A DNA stretch of 64,000 nt from Cellulomonas chengniuliangii (GTDB lineage Bacteria; Actinomycetota; Actinomycetes; Actinomycetales; Cellulomonadaceae): contig NZ_CP101988.1 in NCBI RefSeq assembly GCF_024508335.1, forward strand, positions 3,224,001 through 3,288,000, given 5' to 3'. Numbering within the stretch: the first letter of the stretch is position 1; each line of letters begins with the position of its first letter. Of this stretch, positions 62,998 through 64,000 are shown in pieces. The notes below the pieces were generated by a model. That model was not told the origin of the DNA and did no database searches. It was given only the letters and a program-made list of their open reading frames with translations. A program made the translations under genes and the position numbers.

Positions 62998-63902
62998 CCC
63001 GGGTCGCCGTCGTCGCGAACCCCGTCAAGCTCGACGACCCAGACTCGGTGCGGCGCGTCGTCGACGGAGTGTTGGCGGACCGCGGGCTGGAGCCCGCGCT
63101 GTGGCTGGAGACGACCGAGGAGGACCCGGGCTGCGGGCCAACCCGCGAGGCGCTGGACCAGGGCGCCGACCTGGTGTGCGCGCTCGGCGGCGACGGCACC
63201 GTGCGCGCCGTCGGCGAGGCGCTGGCGGGTGGCGACGTCCCGCTCGGGTTGCTGCCGGCGGGCACCGGCAACCTGCTCGCCCGCGCGCTGGGCCTCCCCC
63301 TCACCAGCCTCGAGGACGCGCTCGACATCGCGTTGGACGGCCGGACCCACCGGCTCGACGTCGGAGGGCTGCGCGTCGACGGGTCGGATGAGGAGCTGGT
63401 GTTCCTCGTCATGGCGGGCATGGGGCTGGACGCCGAGGCGATGGCCCACGCGGACGAGCGGCTCAAGGGCGCCGTCGGATGGCCGGCCTACCTCGTGTCC
63501 GGCGCGCGGGCGGCGGTGCGCGGTGGCTTCGTCGCCAGCGTGCAGACCCGTGGCGGCAAGGCGGTGACGCGCACGGTCCGCGCCGTCGTCATCGGGAACA
63601 GCGGGCGCCTGCAGGGCGGAGTCGAGCTCCTGCCGGACGCCAGCCTCGACGACGGGCTGCTCGACGTCGCGGTCGTCGCCCCGCGGGGCCTCGTCGGCTG
63701 GATCCGCACGATCACGACGGTCGTCTCATCCGGCCGTGGCCACGCGCACCTGGAGCGGCGCCAGACGACGGACGTGCGGGTGTCCACGCGCCACCCCACC
63801 GAGGTGCAGCTCGACGGCGACGCCCTCGGCGAGCACCGGGTGCTCACCTGTCGGGTCCGGCCGGGCGCGCTCCCGGTGCGGCTGCCCGCTGAACACGACT
63901 GA
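62994..63902 (+). CDS. Diacylglycerol kinase/sphingosine kinase-like lipid kinase
   Basis: A 302-residue DAGK_cat-family enzyme: VAVVANPVKLDD (nucleotide strand), CALGGDGTVRAVGEAL (GGDGT motif), LLPAGTGNLLARALGLP (GTGN) and a C-terminal beta domain with AGMGLDAEAM, VVIGNSGRLQGGVELLPDASLDDGLLDV and STRHPTEVQLDGDALGEH. It phosphorylates diacylglycerol or a related lipid at the inner membrane face. Coupled by ATGA to two PAP2 phosphatases, which catalyse the reverse type of reaction. Confidence 0.92.
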   Translation: MTRVAVVANPVKLDDPDSVRRVVDGVLADRGLEPALWLETTEEDPGCGPTREALDQGADLVCALGGDGTVRAVGEALAGGDVPLGLLPAGTGNLLARALGLPLTSLEDALDIALDGRTHRLDVGGLRVDGSDEELVFLVMAGMGLDAEAMAHADERLKGAVGWPAYLVSGARAAVRGGFVASVQTRGGKAVTRTVRAVVIGNSGRLQGGVELLPDASLDDGLLDVAVVAPRGLVGWIRTITTVVSSGRGHAHLERRQTTDVRVSTRHPTEVQLDGDALGEHRVLTCRVRPGALPVRLPAEHD

Positions 63903-63923
63903 GCACCCACGAGGCCCGGGCCG

Positions 63924-63962
63924 CTGAGAGACATCGCGATCCGAACCATGCTGGCCTCTCAG
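63924..63962 (+). terminator. Weak hairpin after the lipid-kinase operon
   Basis: CTGAGAG - 25 nt - CTCTCAG. The stem is 7 bp with a long loop, so it is only a weak terminator candidate. The sequence from here to 64000 holds no recognisable gene start. Confidence 0.3.
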
Positions 63963-64000
63963 GGGTGGGGCTTCGGCGGATGTGCTTCGGGACGGCCCAC

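Noticed and set aside
1-64000. tRNA, rRNA or CRISPR genes
   Set aside because: No tRNA cloverleaf, rRNA-like conserved stretch or regularly spaced repeats were recognised by reading. A tRNAscan/Infernal run would settle it.

Overview
The window is a single contig piece of about 72-74% G+C DNA (estimated by eye) with the coding style of an actinomycete: GTG starts are common, reading frames overlap as ATGA/GTGA, and several genes have a TANNNT -10 hexamer 6-8 nt before the start codon, implying leaderless mRNAs. The gene content points to Cellulomonadaceae, most likely Cellulomonas or a close relative. The pointers are a giant CE4-CBM-GH10-CBM9 xylanase, a GH31 glucosidase, a GH81 beta-1,3-glucanase beside a curdlan-type GT2 synthase, an oxygen-sensitive class III ribonucleotide reductase (facultative anaerobiosis), and F420/deazaflavin-type oxidoreductases. 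The species call is inference. There is no rRNA, tRNA, IS element, prophage or CRISPR array.

Layout. 1-4 kb: a truncated flavoprotein, a stand-alone McrA-type head-domain protein, an alpha/beta hydrolase, a tyrosine phosphatase running into a cytidine deaminase remnant, and a frameshifted lipoprotein. 4-9.4 kb: nrdD-nrdG behind two NrdR-box-like sites, then a HelR-type RNA polymerase-recycling ATPase with a 19-bp rifamycin-associated-element-like palindrome upstream. 9.4-22 kb: housekeeping and transport genes (alpha/beta hydrolase, carboxymuconolactone decarboxylase-like protein, sirtuin, SulP transporter, GH31, adenosine/adenine deaminase, nucleoside kinase with BTAD regulator, LytR_C protein, uracil permease). 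22-28 kb: a GT87-like membrane glycosyltransferase converging on a three-gene operon (GT2 synthase, HlyD-like adaptor, GH81 glucanase) that looks like a beta-1,3-glucan (curdlan) export cluster. Its leader can hide the ribosome-binding site. 28-41.7 kb: LLM oxidoreductase, small alarmone synthetase, DUF1684, Nei glycosylase, acyltransferase, mannitol dehydrogenase, and a two-component system divergent from a MacB-like ABC exporter. 41.7-50.6 kb: the xylanase, a RibD-like reductase, an MFS exporter, an alkaline phosphatase, a GyrI-like protein and a deazaflavin-dependent nitroreductase. 50.7-57.5 kb: an MMPL transporter, an orphan LuxR response regulator, a bile-salt-hydrolase-like Ntn hydrolase, a scarred region with three gene remnants, a quinone oxidoreductase and an alpha/beta hydrolase. 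57.5-61.1 kb: a five-gene cargo cluster of type VII secretion style (EspC/WXG100-like protein, WXG-headed hydrophobic effector candidate, EspG-like protein, membrane protein). 61.5-63.9 kb: PAP2-PAP2-lipid kinase operon.

The most interesting parts are the type VII cargo cluster, the curdlan-type operon with its leader, the RAE-HelR antibiotic-response module and the multifunctional xylan-degrading enzyme.
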